Origin: an uncultured Candidatus Saccharibacteria bacterium
Lineage (GTDB): Bacteria; Patescibacteriota; Saccharimonadia; Saccharimonadales; Saccharimonadaceae
Reading direction: 5' to 3'
Assembly: GCA_938046495.1 (NCBI GenBank)
Contig: CALIXG010000067.1
Span: 1 to 15,383 of the forward strand
Length of the DNA: 15,383 bases
Shown here: positions 7,533 through 14,470 of the stretch, one piece after another
How the letters are laid out: each line of letters starts with the position of its first letter
How positions within the stretch are numbered: position 1 is the stretch's first letter
Made by a program: the position numbers and the translations under genes
Notes under the pieces: model-generated
What the model saw: only the letters and a program-made list of their open reading frames with translations
Databases searched by the model: none
Told to the model about the DNA's origin: nothing

Positions 7533-8051
7533 AACTTCGTTTTTCATCATCAAAAGCGCCCTCTCATAGACTTCTTCCGGTGTTCCCACTCCATCAAGCA
7601 CCAAAAAACCTACTCCGCTTCCGAGTAGTGGTGCGATAATTTTTCCTCTGTTATCTTGGTAAATTTTCCAGCGTTCCTCAAAAATTTCCGGCGAATCTTG
7701 TTCACGTCCTCTTAAAGCGATACGCTTTTGCACCTCGGTTTTTGGCACGTCCACTTCGATCATGTAGTCAATTTTTATTCCCCGCGACAATAAAATTTCC
7801 ACCTGATTTGCCGTCCTCGGATAACCATCAATAATTGCATTTTCCGCAGTTTCTAATCTTGAAAAAATCAAATTCGACACCATCTGATCGTCAAACAATT
7901 GTGCCGTCGCTAATTTTTCTTGTACCCACGGCTCCTTGCTTTCTCTGAGAATCGCTCCACCGGAAATCCACTCCCAGCCTAGCTCTTCCGCTAATCTTTT
8001 ACCTAAAGTACTTTTGCCGCTTCCCGGCCCGCCTAAAAAAATTATATTCAT
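7515..8051 (-). CDS. adk: Adenylate kinase, short form without LID
   Basis: Interconverts ATP + AMP and 2 ADP in the cytoplasm. A 178-residue protein with Walker A GGPGSGKST (7-15), NMP-binding ISGGAILRES (29-38), canonical DGYPRTANQVE (75-85) with the AMP-contacting arginine, and LRGREQDS (113-120) followed by EERWKIYQDN. The LID domain is absent; E. coli Adk has 214 residues. Start choice: an ATG at 8081 is open but lies in the rpsU terminator. A TGCTATACT box ends 7 nt before the ATG at 8051, and MNIIFLGGPGSGKST matches the family N-terminus exactly; the ATG at 8054 adds one Met. It is paired with the divergent copy downstream, which suggests an old duplication. Confidence 0.9.
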   Translation of the reverse strand: MNIIFLGGPGSGKSTLGKRLAEELGWEWISGGAILRESKEPWVQEKLATAQLFDDQMVSNLIFSRLETAENAIIDGYPRTANQVEILLSRGIKIDYMIEVDVPKTEVQKRIALRGREQDSPEIFEERWKIYQDNRGKIIAPLLGSGVGFLVLDGVGTPEEVYERALLMMKNEVMRSKL

Positions 8052-8067
8052 CATTTTAAGTATAGCA
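8052..8067 (-). promoter_or_regulatory. Extended -10 promoter of adk, leaderless spacing
   Basis: TG-C-TATACT on the minus strand; the hexamer (8064-8059) ends 7 nt before the ATG at 8051 and directly follows the rpsU terminator. Confidence 0.6.
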
Positions 8068-8079
8068 CCAACCAGCATC

Positions 8080-8106
8080 AAAAAACCCTCATCTGCGAGG
8101 GTTTTT
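8080..8106 (-). terminator. Rho-independent terminator of rpsU
   Basis: AAAAACCCTC and GAGGGTTTTT form a 10-bp stem with a 6-nt loop, then a further T on the minus strand. It begins 3 bp past the rpsU stop. Confidence 0.9.
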
Positions 8107-8108
8107 AG

Positions 8109-8327
8109 TTATTTTAAGCCAAGTTTAATTCGTTCGGTTTTTTCTGCTTTGCGGATTTCACGCAAAATTGCCTTACGACGACGCTCTCTCTTGGAAATAG
8201 GCTTAGAGAAACGTAATTGTGATTTTGCTAGTGGCATAATTCCACTCTGTAAAACCTTACGATTAAAACGACGAATAATATTCTCGTTAGCCTCACCCTG
8301 GTCTTTTCTAGTTACTTTTATTGACAT
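8109..8327 (-). CDS. rpsU: 30S ribosomal protein S21
   Basis: Small-subunit protein near the 3' end of 16S rRNA that helps initiation. The 72 residues are very basic, with the family pattern of an N-terminal strand (MSIKVTRKD), a helix NIIRRFNRKVLQSGI, and the C-terminal KPISKRERRRKA. The length is near the usual 60-70. It is flanked by its own extended -10 promoter and a strong terminator, so it is probably a single-gene transcript between recJ and adk. The promoter spacing predicts a leaderless mRNA. Confidence 0.93.
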   Translation of the reverse strand: MSIKVTRKDQGEANENIIRRFNRKVLQSGIMPLAKSQLRFSKPISKRERRRKAILREIRKAEKTERIKLGLK

Positions 8328-8344
8328 ATAGCAGGATTATACCA
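8328..8344 (-). promoter_or_regulatory. Extended -10 promoter of rpsU, leaderless spacing
   Basis: TG-G-TATAAT on the minus strand; the hexamer (8341-8336) ends 8 nt before the ATG at 8327. A TTGAAA element sits 15 nt upstream of the hexamer, which is shorter than ideal. Confidence 0.7.
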
Positions 8345-8367
8345 GAGAGCCGCAGATTTTTCAATAT

Positions 8368-9990
8368 CTAATCACTGGGATCGCTCTTTTTAATTTGTAG
8401 TAACCGACTTTCCACGGTTTTTCGTCCTCTCCACTCATTGAGTACTAAATTTATATGCACATTATAAGTCGCATTTTTATCCAAATTAAACCACTCTTCC
8501 CGCGCATTAAACACCAAAGCCTTGAACAAATTTCCGTCTTTTTCCAGAGTAAACTTCAGATGTTTTTTCTCAGTACCGAGTGTTTCAACGAACTTAATTT
8601 TTGTATTCAAAAGCTCAAAAATTGGCTCCGCATTCCCTTGCCCAAATGGCTGAAGTACTGACATCTCTTCATATAAATCCACATCCAGTTCCGCCAAATT
8701 ATCCACCTGAATATCTTCCGTTACCTCCAGATATTTTTCTTGTTCAGTTAAGTTTAGACTTCGATAATATTGATTCACCGCCTCTTTGAAGCGCATCAAA
8801 TCTTCTTTTTTCAACTTCACTCCACAGGCCGCCGCATGCCCACCTCCACCAATTAAGGTCTCATTTACCGCCTTGATTGCTTCTGCCAAATTAAAATCCC
8901 CAAACGATCGTCCCGACCCCTTATAAATCCCTTCTGTTTCCCCCAAAACGAAGGCCGGTCTACGATATTTTTCTACTAATCTTCCTGCAATAATTCCTAG
9001 CACTCCTTCATGCCAATTGCCAGCCGCCACAATTACCGGCTTCTCATCGACCAAAATCTCCTCCAGTGCCGCTCGTTGTGCCGTGCGCCTCTCGCCATTC
9101 AATCGGTTCAACTCTTCCGCCAACATTACCACTTCCGCTCGCTCCTTCGACATCAAAAGTTTTAATGAAATTTCCGCCGACTCCATGCGTCCACCGGCAT
9201 TTAGCCTTGGTCCAATTTGGAAACCAATAGCCTCTGAGTCAATTTTTTGTACACCCGCCACGCGCATCAATTCTAAAAGTCCCACACGCTTAGTTTTCTG
9301 CAAAATAATCAAACCAAAGTAGGCTAGTTCTCGATTAATTTGATTCATCACCATCGAATCACAAATCGTCCCAATTAGCACTAAATCTAAATACCATTTT
9401 TCCTGATTTTGTGGAATCATTCCCTCGAGTACTAGCGCCTGCATCACCATAAAAGCTACCCCCGCCCCACAAATCTCTCGGAGTTCTCTCTTCTCTAAAT
9501 CAGCTTCATTTTCATCGTATCGTTTTGGATTCACCACCGCGAGTGCTCGCTCTGGCACACCATTCATTAATTCATGATGGTCGGTCACTATTGTATCAAT
9601 TTTGTGTTCAGCTAATTTCTGAATCACTTCCGCATTATTACTACCACAATCCACCGTCACCACCAGTCCCACCCCCAGTTCCACGGCTTTCTCTAAGCAC
9701 CTTTCACTCATTCCGTAACCATCGATAAAACGATCTGGCAACATCACCTCTACTCGCTTCACTCCCGCAAGTTTCAGCGCCTCACACATAATCGTACTTG
9801 CCGTCACTCCATCCACGTCGTAGTCGCCATAAACTAGTACTGTCTCACCCTGACTCACTGCCGTCTTAATTCGCGCTACCGCCACCTCGATATCTGGTAG
9901 TTTCTTTGCATGCTCCAGGCTATATTTTGGCCGCAAAAATTCTTCCGTCACGCCCCTTTTAGCCAAAATTTTCTCAAAAATCTTCGACAT
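8368..9990 (-). CDS. recJ: Single-stranded-DNA 5'-3' exonuclease RecJ
   Basis: DHH-family nuclease used in recombination and mismatch or base-excision repair. The 540 residues cover the whole family (E. coli 577). Catalytic motifs are complete: GDYDVDG (55-61), VDCGS (113-117), TDHH (136-139), CGAGVAF (174-180) and GTICDSM (207-213). The DHHA1 part has PRLNAGGRMESA (261-272), HEGVLGIIAGRL and GGGGHAAACG (381-390). A C-terminal OB-fold follows (about 430-535). It starts 10 bp after the upstream winged-helix gene, so the two form an operon. No Shine-Dalgarno stands out before the ATG; the gap contains a 16-bp palindrome. Confidence 0.97.
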   Translation of the reverse strand: MSKIFEKILAKRGVTEEFLRPKYSLEHAKKLPDIEVAVARIKTAVSQGETVLVYGDYDVDGVTASTIMCEALKLAGVKRVEVMLPDRFIDGYGMSERCLEKAVELGVGLVVTVDCGSNNAEVIQKLAEHKIDTIVTDHHELMNGVPERALAVVNPKRYDENEADLEKRELREICGAGVAFMVMQALVLEGMIPQNQEKWYLDLVLIGTICDSMVMNQINRELAYFGLIILQKTKRVGLLELMRVAGVQKIDSEAIGFQIGPRLNAGGRMESAEISLKLLMSKERAEVVMLAEELNRLNGERRTAQRAALEEILVDEKPVIVAAGNWHEGVLGIIAGRLVEKYRRPAFVLGETEGIYKGSGRSFGDFNLAEAIKAVNETLIGGGGHAAACGVKLKKEDLMRFKEAVNQYYRSLNLTEQEKYLEVTEDIQVDNLAELDVDLYEEMSVLQPFGQGNAEPIFELLNTKIKFVETLGTEKKHLKFTLEKDGNLFKALVFNAREEWFNLDKNATYNVHINLVLNEWRGRKTVESRLLQIKKSDPSD

Positions 9991-9992
9991 AC

Positions 9993-10008
9993 TTCAATAA
10001 TTATTGAA
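9993..10008. promoter_or_regulatory. 16-bp perfect palindrome at the recJ start
   Basis: TTCAATAATTATTGAA spans the stop of the winged-helix gene and the recJ leader. It could be an operator or an AT-rich chance palindrome. Confidence 0.3.
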
Positions 10009-10300
10009 TTGTCTTCGTTATTTTTTGGTTTGGTGACATTTGCTGACTTTTAATCACAATCGTCTGCAATTCTTTCAAGATTGGATATTGTTTATTTGTC
10101 TGATAAATAGTCGTGTTACCCTTTTTCGAAGTCACCAAAAAATTCGCCTTTTCCAGCCTCTTTAGTTCCCTTTGAATATTACCCGCATCCTCGTGAATCA
10201 ATTTCGCCAGTCCCCTAACGTGAACCTTAAAGTCCGGATATTTGGCAAAAACTACCAAAATTTTCCGGCGAACCCGAGATGTGATAAAAACATCTAACAT
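10001..10300 (-). CDS. Winged-helix (ArsR-like) DNA-binding protein
   Basis: A 99-residue protein. It has a first helix around SRVRRKILVVFAKYP, the helix-turn-helix HVRGLAKLIHEDAGNIQRELKRLEKA (about 27-52) with QRELKRLEKA as recognition helix, and a wing LVTSKKGNTTIYQTN. The C-terminal YPILKELQTIVIKS resembles the wHTH part that in other bacteria is fused to a minimal nucleotidyltransferase; here it stands alone. AGAGG lies 3-4 nt before the ATG. The gene diverges from priA and directly precedes recJ, so it may regulate itself, recJ and perhaps priA; that is inference. No metal-binding cysteines are present. Confidence 0.85.
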   Translation of the reverse strand: MLDVFITSRVRRKILVVFAKYPDFKVHVRGLAKLIHEDAGNIQRELKRLEKANFLVTSKKGNTTIYQTNKQYPILKELQTIVIKSQQMSPNQKITKTIQ

Positions 10301-10319
10301 TTACCTCTTTCCTTTCTTA

Positions 10320-10348
10320 AAGTATATCATAAATGCTAAAATATACTT
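10320..10348. promoter_or_regulatory. Divergent promoter region with inverted repeat
   Basis: AAGTATA (10320-10326) and TATACTT (10342-10348) form a 7-bp inverted repeat around 15 nt. The left arm contains the minus-strand extended -10 (TGATATACT) of the winged-helix gene, about 20 nt before its ATG and upstream of its SD. The right arm overlaps the priA start region. Confidence 0.45.
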
Positions 10349-10349
10349 G
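10334..10349 (+). promoter_or_regulatory. Extended -10 promoter of priA, leaderless spacing
   Basis: TG-C-TAAAAT; the hexamer (10337-10342) ends 7 nt before the ATG at 10350. Confidence 0.55.
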
Positions 10350-12410
10350 ATGTACTATGAGGTAATTCCCACCACTACTTTCAAAAAATCTCCTCTCTTT
10401 TCTGATGGTCTCCTTACCTACTCTTTTGACCAAAACATCGCTCCAGGCACCATTGTTTCTATTCCTCTCGGCAAGAAAACCGCCATTGGCATTATTTATC
10501 GAAAAACCACCGCTCCCTCTGACCAAAATTTTGTTATTAAATCGATTAATAAAATTGTTCACCCAATCCCCCTACCTAACCATCTCCTAAAAAGCCTCAC
10601 CTGGCTCTCCTCTTACTATCTAAATCCGGTTGCCAAAACCGCCAATCTTTTTCTTCCTCTCGGCATTGAGAAAAATCGTCGCAAAAAATCTTCCACTACC
10701 CCTACCTCTACCACTACCTCTACCACCAACACTGTTAACACTACACCTATTAAGACCGCAATCCCAACCACCATCACCTCCACCACTACAAAGACCACGA
10801 CTCCTGCCACCGCTAGCAAACAAATCCCCCTTAATTCCGCTCAAAAACAAGCCCTCGCCGAACTACATAAAATCAAAACTCACACCAAATTACTTCACGG
10901 CATTACAGGTTCCGGTAAAACCAATATCTATCTCAAGCTCGCCCAGCAAATTTTCGATTCCAATCAATCCATCATTCTGCTTGTCCCCGAAATTTCCCTC
11001 ACTCCACAACTAGTCAGTCGTTTTCAGGAGCATTTTGGCGACCAGGTCATCTCTTTACATTCCAAACTCACCGAAGCCGAACGTCACCTTATCTGGCAAC
11101 GCATCCACGAAGCCGATCGGTCCACGCCTTTTGTCATAATTGGCCCACGCTCCGCTCTTTTTTCACCCCTAAAGAACCTTGGACTTCTTATTATCGATGA
11201 AGCCCATGAGCCTAGCTTCTATCAAGATACTTCACCACGCTACCATGCACTTCGTCTTGCCAGCTTCATGGCCCAAACCTTAAAAATCGATTGTCTCCTC
11301 GGTACCGCTACTCCACGCGTTGAGGATTATTTCCTAGCGCAAAAGAATCACGCCTACGTTGCCCTCTCTGAAAAGGCTAAATCCATCACCAGCCAAACCA
11401 AAATTAGTCTCATCGACCTCAAAGATCGTGCTCTCTTTACCAAAAATCGCTATTTTTCCGATACCCTACTCCAAGACATCGAAAATAATCTCAAACAACA
11501 CAAGCAAACCCTGCTTTTTCATAATCGCCGCGGCTCTGCCCCGCTCACGCTCTGCGAACACTGTGGTTACCAAATCCTCTGTCCCAACTGTCTTCTTCCG
11601 CTCACTCTTCATAGTGACTCCTATCAGCTGATTTGCCACACTTGTGGCCATCATGAACCGGTCCCTTCCACCTGTCCGGTTTGCCATCACGGTTCCCTTA
11701 TTCATAAAGGCTTTGGCACTAAACTTCTCGAATCAGAACTCAAAAAACTCTTTAAGTCTGCTCGCATCGCTCGCTTTGACGCAGATAATACTACCGCCGA
11801 TTCCCTCACCCAAAATTTTGAAGCCGTCAAAAACGGTGATATTGATATTATCATTGGCACCCAAACCATCGCCAAGGGCCTCGATTTACCCTTATTAAAT
11901 ACCGTCGGAATCGTCCAAGCTGATGCCAACCTCAACCTACCTGACTACGCCGCCGAGGAACGCACCTTCCAGCTCATAACTCAGGTCATCGGTCGCGTCG
12001 GACGCGGTCACACCGATATTAATCACGTTTTCTTGCAAACCTTCCAACCCGAACACCCCGTCATCCTCGCCGCTAAATCTCTTGATTACGCCAAGTTTGC
12101 CAAATATCTCATTAAGAAGCGTCAACTTTCTCACTTACCACCATTTTTCTATTTACTCCGTATCTCTATCGTCAAAAAGACCGAAGACCTCACCATTAAA
12201 AAGATTATGGAGCTCCATCGTGCGCTCAAAAAATTCCCCGACGTTTATCTTTCCGCTCCTACACCCTCCTTTCACGAATACACTCCCAGTGGCTATTCTT
12301 GGCAAATCATCGTCAAAGCCAAAAAACGCGACTCACTCACTCACCTCATCGAGTCACTTAACCAATATCCCGAAATTCGCTTCGCTATCGACCCGCCAAG
12401 CCTGATCTAA
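10350..12410 (+). CDS. priA: Primosomal helicase PriA
   Basis: 3'-5' helicase that reloads the replisome at stalled forks. The 686 residues hold an N-terminal 3'-end-binding domain (1-105), a Thr-rich linker (114-157), helicase lobe 1 with GITGSGKT (184-191), DEAH (283-286) and GTATP (318-322), eight zinc cysteines (402, 405, 411, 414, 429, 432, 442, 445), and lobe 2 with IIIGTQTIAKGLDLP and VIGRVGRG. E. coli PriA (732 aa) has a winged-helix domain between the DNA-binding and helicase parts; it seems to be missing here. The start is the ATG giving MYYEVIPTTTF, which matches the family N-terminus and has a promoter 7 nt upstream; an open frame reaching back to 10242 would overlap the divergent gene. 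Confidence 0.96.
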   Translation: MYYEVIPTTTFKKSPLFSDGLLTYSFDQNIAPGTIVSIPLGKKTAIGIIYRKTTAPSDQNFVIKSINKIVHPIPLPNHLLKSLTWLSSYYLNPVAKTANLFLPLGIEKNRRKKSSTTPTSTTTSTTNTVNTTPIKTAIPTTITSTTTKTTTPATASKQIPLNSAQKQALAELHKIKTHTKLLHGITGSGKTNIYLKLAQQIFDSNQSIILLVPEISLTPQLVSRFQEHFGDQVISLHSKLTEAERHLIWQRIHEADRSTPFVIIGPRSALFSPLKNLGLLIIDEAHEPSFYQDTSPRYHALRLASFMAQTLKIDCLLGTATPRVEDYFLAQKNHAYVALSEKAKSITSQTKISLIDLKDRALFTKNRYFSDTLLQDIENNLKQHKQTLLFHNRRGSAPLTLCEHCGYQILCPNCLLPLTLHSDSYQLICHTCGHHEPVPSTCPVCHHGSLIHKGFGTKLLESELKKLFKSARIARFDADNTTADSLTQNFEAVKNGDIDIIIGTQTIAKGLDLPLLNTVGIVQADANLNLPDYAAEERTFQLITQVIGRVGRGHTDINHVFLQTFQPEHPVILAAKSLDYAKFAKYLIKKRQLSHLPPFFYLLRISIVKKTEDLTIKKIMELHRALKKFPDVYLSAPTPSFHEYTPSGYSWQIIVKAKKRDSLTHLIESLNQYPEIRFAIDPPSLI

Positions 12411-12498
12411 TTCACTAAGTCTAACCTACTTCACTTAGGCCTAATTCGACCCATCAAGTCTGATTCAATATTTCAAGCTAAATTTAATTCCTTTAATT
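12407..12498. repeat. Degenerate 19-20 bp tandem repeats across the priA stop
   Basis: Units beginning CTAATTCACTAAGT (12407), CTAACCTACTTCAC (12421), CTAATTCGACCC (12441), CTGATTCAATAT (12460) and a poor copy near 12479 recur at 14-20 bp spacing. Confidence 0.5.
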
Positions 12499-12520
12499 TC
12501 TAGGTGATATTTTCTGCGCC

Positions 12521-12714
12521 CACCACGGCGCCCTTATCAAAACTTAAATGGAGGAAGAATAGTATATTTGAAATTATGATTATAAAAATCTAGGATACTT
12601 TTTTGGTCATATGTGTTGAGAGATAGTTCTAATTATAGTATGGGAGTTTAATATAATTCTTTCTTCCTCCATCCAAGCCTTGCCTTTTGGCGTCTATTTC
12701 GTTTTTTCTTTTTT
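12521..12714 (+). ncRNA. Candidate rod-like structured RNA, family unknown
   Basis: A TGATATTTT extended -10 (12506-12514) predicts a start near 12521. GGCGCC (12528-12533) can pair with GGCGTC (12689-12694), CTT (12544-12546) with AAG (12675-12677), and ATGGAGGAAGAA (12549-12560) perfectly with TTCTTCCTCCAT (12661-12672), followed by UAUAUU/AAUAUA. The apical about 90 nt are AT-rich. Two T6 tracts (12702-12707 and 12709-12714) follow the outer stem as a terminator would. About 190 nt, rod shape and internal loops are 6S-like in outline, but I cannot match a known family. A smaller hairpin GCGCC-CACCAC-GGCGC (12517-12532) would compete with the outer stem. Confidence 0.45.
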
Positions 12715-12971
12715 GTCCTTTCTTTTAATTAATTGTGATTATTTAGCTTCATTATAAGACTTCCAATTTTTAGAAAACCTCTCTCCTTACCAAACCCCTA
12801 GTCTATCTCTACCGCACCAGGTTAAAAGTTAACTCTGATATCTCCATAAATCACCCTTGAAACAACCCAAAATCCCGACAAATTAACTTCAAAATTATTC
12901 CAACAACTTCAAAAAATACCTCGACCCCCTCACTATATTCCGCTTAAGCTTTATAAAAACCCAAAATCGGT

Positions 12972-12985
12972 TATAATATTAAGAT
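12972..12985 (+). promoter_or_regulatory. -10 box of def, leaderless spacing
   Basis: TATAAT (12972-12977) ends 8 nt before the ATG at 12986. No TG extension and only a weak -35. Confidence 0.6.
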
Positions 12986-13561
12986 ATGAAAATTATTGAA
13001 TCTCCTGACCCAAGACTTCGTCAAAAGTCTCAGAAGGTCAACTATGTTACTGATGAAATTAAAGATATGATCCAGGCAATGGTCGATGCCAGCCTCCAAT
13101 GGGAAAAATCTCACCCTCACGAGCTCTCTGCCGCCATGGCTGCCCCCCAGCTCGGTATTAATAAACGTCTCATTATTATCCGCGACAGTATGGATGACAA
13201 AGCAAATACTTCCTTCACGACCCTTGTAGACCCAGAAATTATCAAGCAAGAAGGTAAAATTGTCGAAGATTTTGAAGGCTGTCTCTCTGTCCCATTTATT
13301 TACGGTAAGGTCCCACGCTATTCGAAAATTCGCGTCAAAGCTAAACTCGAAGATGGTACCGAAGTACGCATTAAAGCTACCGATGAACTCGCCCGCACCC
13401 TCGCTCACGAAATTGATCATCTCGACGGTATCCTCTTTATTGATCGTATTAAAGATAAGACTGACGCCTTCTTCGAACTCGATAAAAATGGCGACCTACA
13501 GCCAGTCGATTACGAAACTCGTATTAAAAATAACAAACAACTTTTCCCTGACGAAGACTAG
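12986..13561 (+). CDS. def: Peptide deformylase
   Basis: Removes the formyl group from N-formylmethionine on nascent chains. A 191-residue metalloenzyme with motif 2 EGCLS (97-101, Cys99 metal ligand) and motif 3 HEIDHLDG (141-148, His141 and His145 metal ligands, Glu142 catalytic). Motif 1, usually GxGxAAxQ, reads SAAMAAPQ (48-55): the glutamine that lines the oxyanion site is kept but both glycines are changed to Ser48 and Ala50. It forms an operon with fmt, 39 bp downstream, the classic pairing of the formylation cycle. The transcript is probably leaderless, whereas fmt has a Shine-Dalgarno. Confidence 0.96.
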   Translation: MKIIESPDPRLRQKSQKVNYVTDEIKDMIQAMVDASLQWEKSHPHELSAAMAAPQLGINKRLIIIRDSMDDKANTSFTTLVDPEIIKQEGKIVEDFEGCLSVPFIYGKVPRYSKIRVKAKLEDGTEVRIKATDELARTLAHEIDHLDGILFIDRIKDKTDAFFELDKNGDLQPVDYETRIKNNKQLFPDED

Positions 13562-13600
13562 TCTTTTTCTATTGAACACATAATTTATTCGAGGCAAAAA

Positions 13601-14401
13601 ATGAGTACAAAATTTATCTTTTTTGGTAACGGACCTCTGGCAGAAGCCACATTAAGTCAACTTCTTACCGCTAAAAATCTGGAATTAGTTTTCCATGCTA
13701 AAACTAAGGAAGATTTAGTAGAAGTTGCCCGCTTAAAACAAGAAAATCCCGAAATTAAAGGCATCCTCGCTAGTTTCGGTATCCTAATCAAGTCCGATCT
13801 ACTCGAACTATTTGAACCCGAAGGCATTCTAAATCTCCACCCCTCTCTCCTTCCTCTTTACCGTGGTGCCTCACCAATTGAATCTGCGATTTTAAACGGC
13901 GATCAAGATTTTTCTGTCTCTATTATGAAGCTGGTTAAAGCCATGGATGCCGGACCAATTTACTATCAAACTACCATCAAAGCCTCTGAGTTCTCATCCA
14001 ACCTACCCGAAAAATTTGAAATCTACCAAAAACTTGCCACCACTGGTGCTAATTGGCTCATCGAACACCTAGACTCCCTACCAAAACCTACCCTGCAAGA
14101 CGATGAGAAGGCCACCTTCACCACTAAGTTCGATAAAACAGACTCGAACCTATCCTTATCCGAACTTAGCGCCACAGCGGCTCTCAATCGCATTCGTGCC
14201 TTCCAAGGTTTCCCAAAAAGCAAACTTCAAATCTACGGCCACGAATGTATTATTTTAAAAGCCCACGTCGAAACCGAACAATCCAATAATCCTCTTTCGT
14301 TCCCTTGTCAGGACGGCAACTTCCTCGTTATTGACCAACTTCAACCAGCCAGCAAAAAACCGATGGATGCCAAATCCTTTATCAACGGCTACCTAAAATA
14401 A
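13601..14401 (+). CDS. fmt: Methionyl-tRNA formyltransferase, shortened N-terminal domain
   Basis: Formylates initiator Met-tRNA using 10-formyl-THF. It has 266 residues against about 315 in E. coli. Catalytic residues are present: Asn78 and His80 (LNLHPSLLP, 77-85) and Asp116 (KAMDAGPI). They are all offset by exactly 28 from E. coli Asn106, His108 and Asp144, so 28 residues are missing before them. The missing piece corresponds to the stretch after strand 2, which in E. coli contains the loop (about residues 34-49) that contacts the tRNA acceptor end. A reduced C-terminal OB-like domain follows (about 170-266). GAGG with a 7-nt gap to the ATG is a clear Shine-Dalgarno. No frameshift is visible. 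Confidence 0.94.
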   Translation: MSTKFIFFGNGPLAEATLSQLLTAKNLELVFHAKTKEDLVEVARLKQENPEIKGILASFGILIKSDLLELFEPEGILNLHPSLLPLYRGASPIESAILNGDQDFSVSIMKLVKAMDAGPIYYQTTIKASEFSSNLPEKFEIYQKLATTGANWLIEHLDSLPKPTLQDDEKATFTTKFDKTDSNLSLSELSATAALNRIRAFQGFPKSKLQIYGHECIILKAHVETEQSNNPLSFPCQDGNFLVIDQLQPASKKPMDAKSFINGYLK

Positions 14402-14470
14402 TCCGCTACCTCCCTAAACCTCCAAAATCCAGAACTCAAAAACTAACAATACTCCACTCTGACCCATCTC

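Larger units (their letters stand above)
12411..12985. other. 575-bp gap without a protein gene between priA and def
   Basis: It holds degenerate repeats next to priA, a candidate structured RNA (about 12521-12714), then about 270 bp of AT-rich sequence. In that last part I see only a minus-strand TATAAT at 12756-12751 with no gene behind it, and the def promoter at its end. No ORF above about 21 codons looks real, and no tRNA, tmRNA, RNase P or SRP RNA motif was recognised. Confidence 0.7.

Noticed and set aside
8052..8081. Longer adk start at 8081
   Set aside because: That ATG lies in the rpsU terminator region and the extension holds the adk -10 box; the P-loop spacing fits the ATG at 8051.
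10242..10349. Longer priA start at 10242
   Set aside because: It would overlap the divergent winged-helix gene and add 36 residues with no PriA similarity; the ATG at 10350 fits family and promoter.
12607..12672. 21-residue minus-strand ORF in the priA-def gap
   Set aside because: It is short, lacks an SD, and its first codons coincide with one arm of the inverted repeat.
12411..12985. tRNA, tmRNA, SRP RNA or RNase P RNA in the gap
   Set aside because: None of the characteristic motifs (T-loop GGTTCGA, SRP GGAAG/AGCAG loop, RNase P core) was found.
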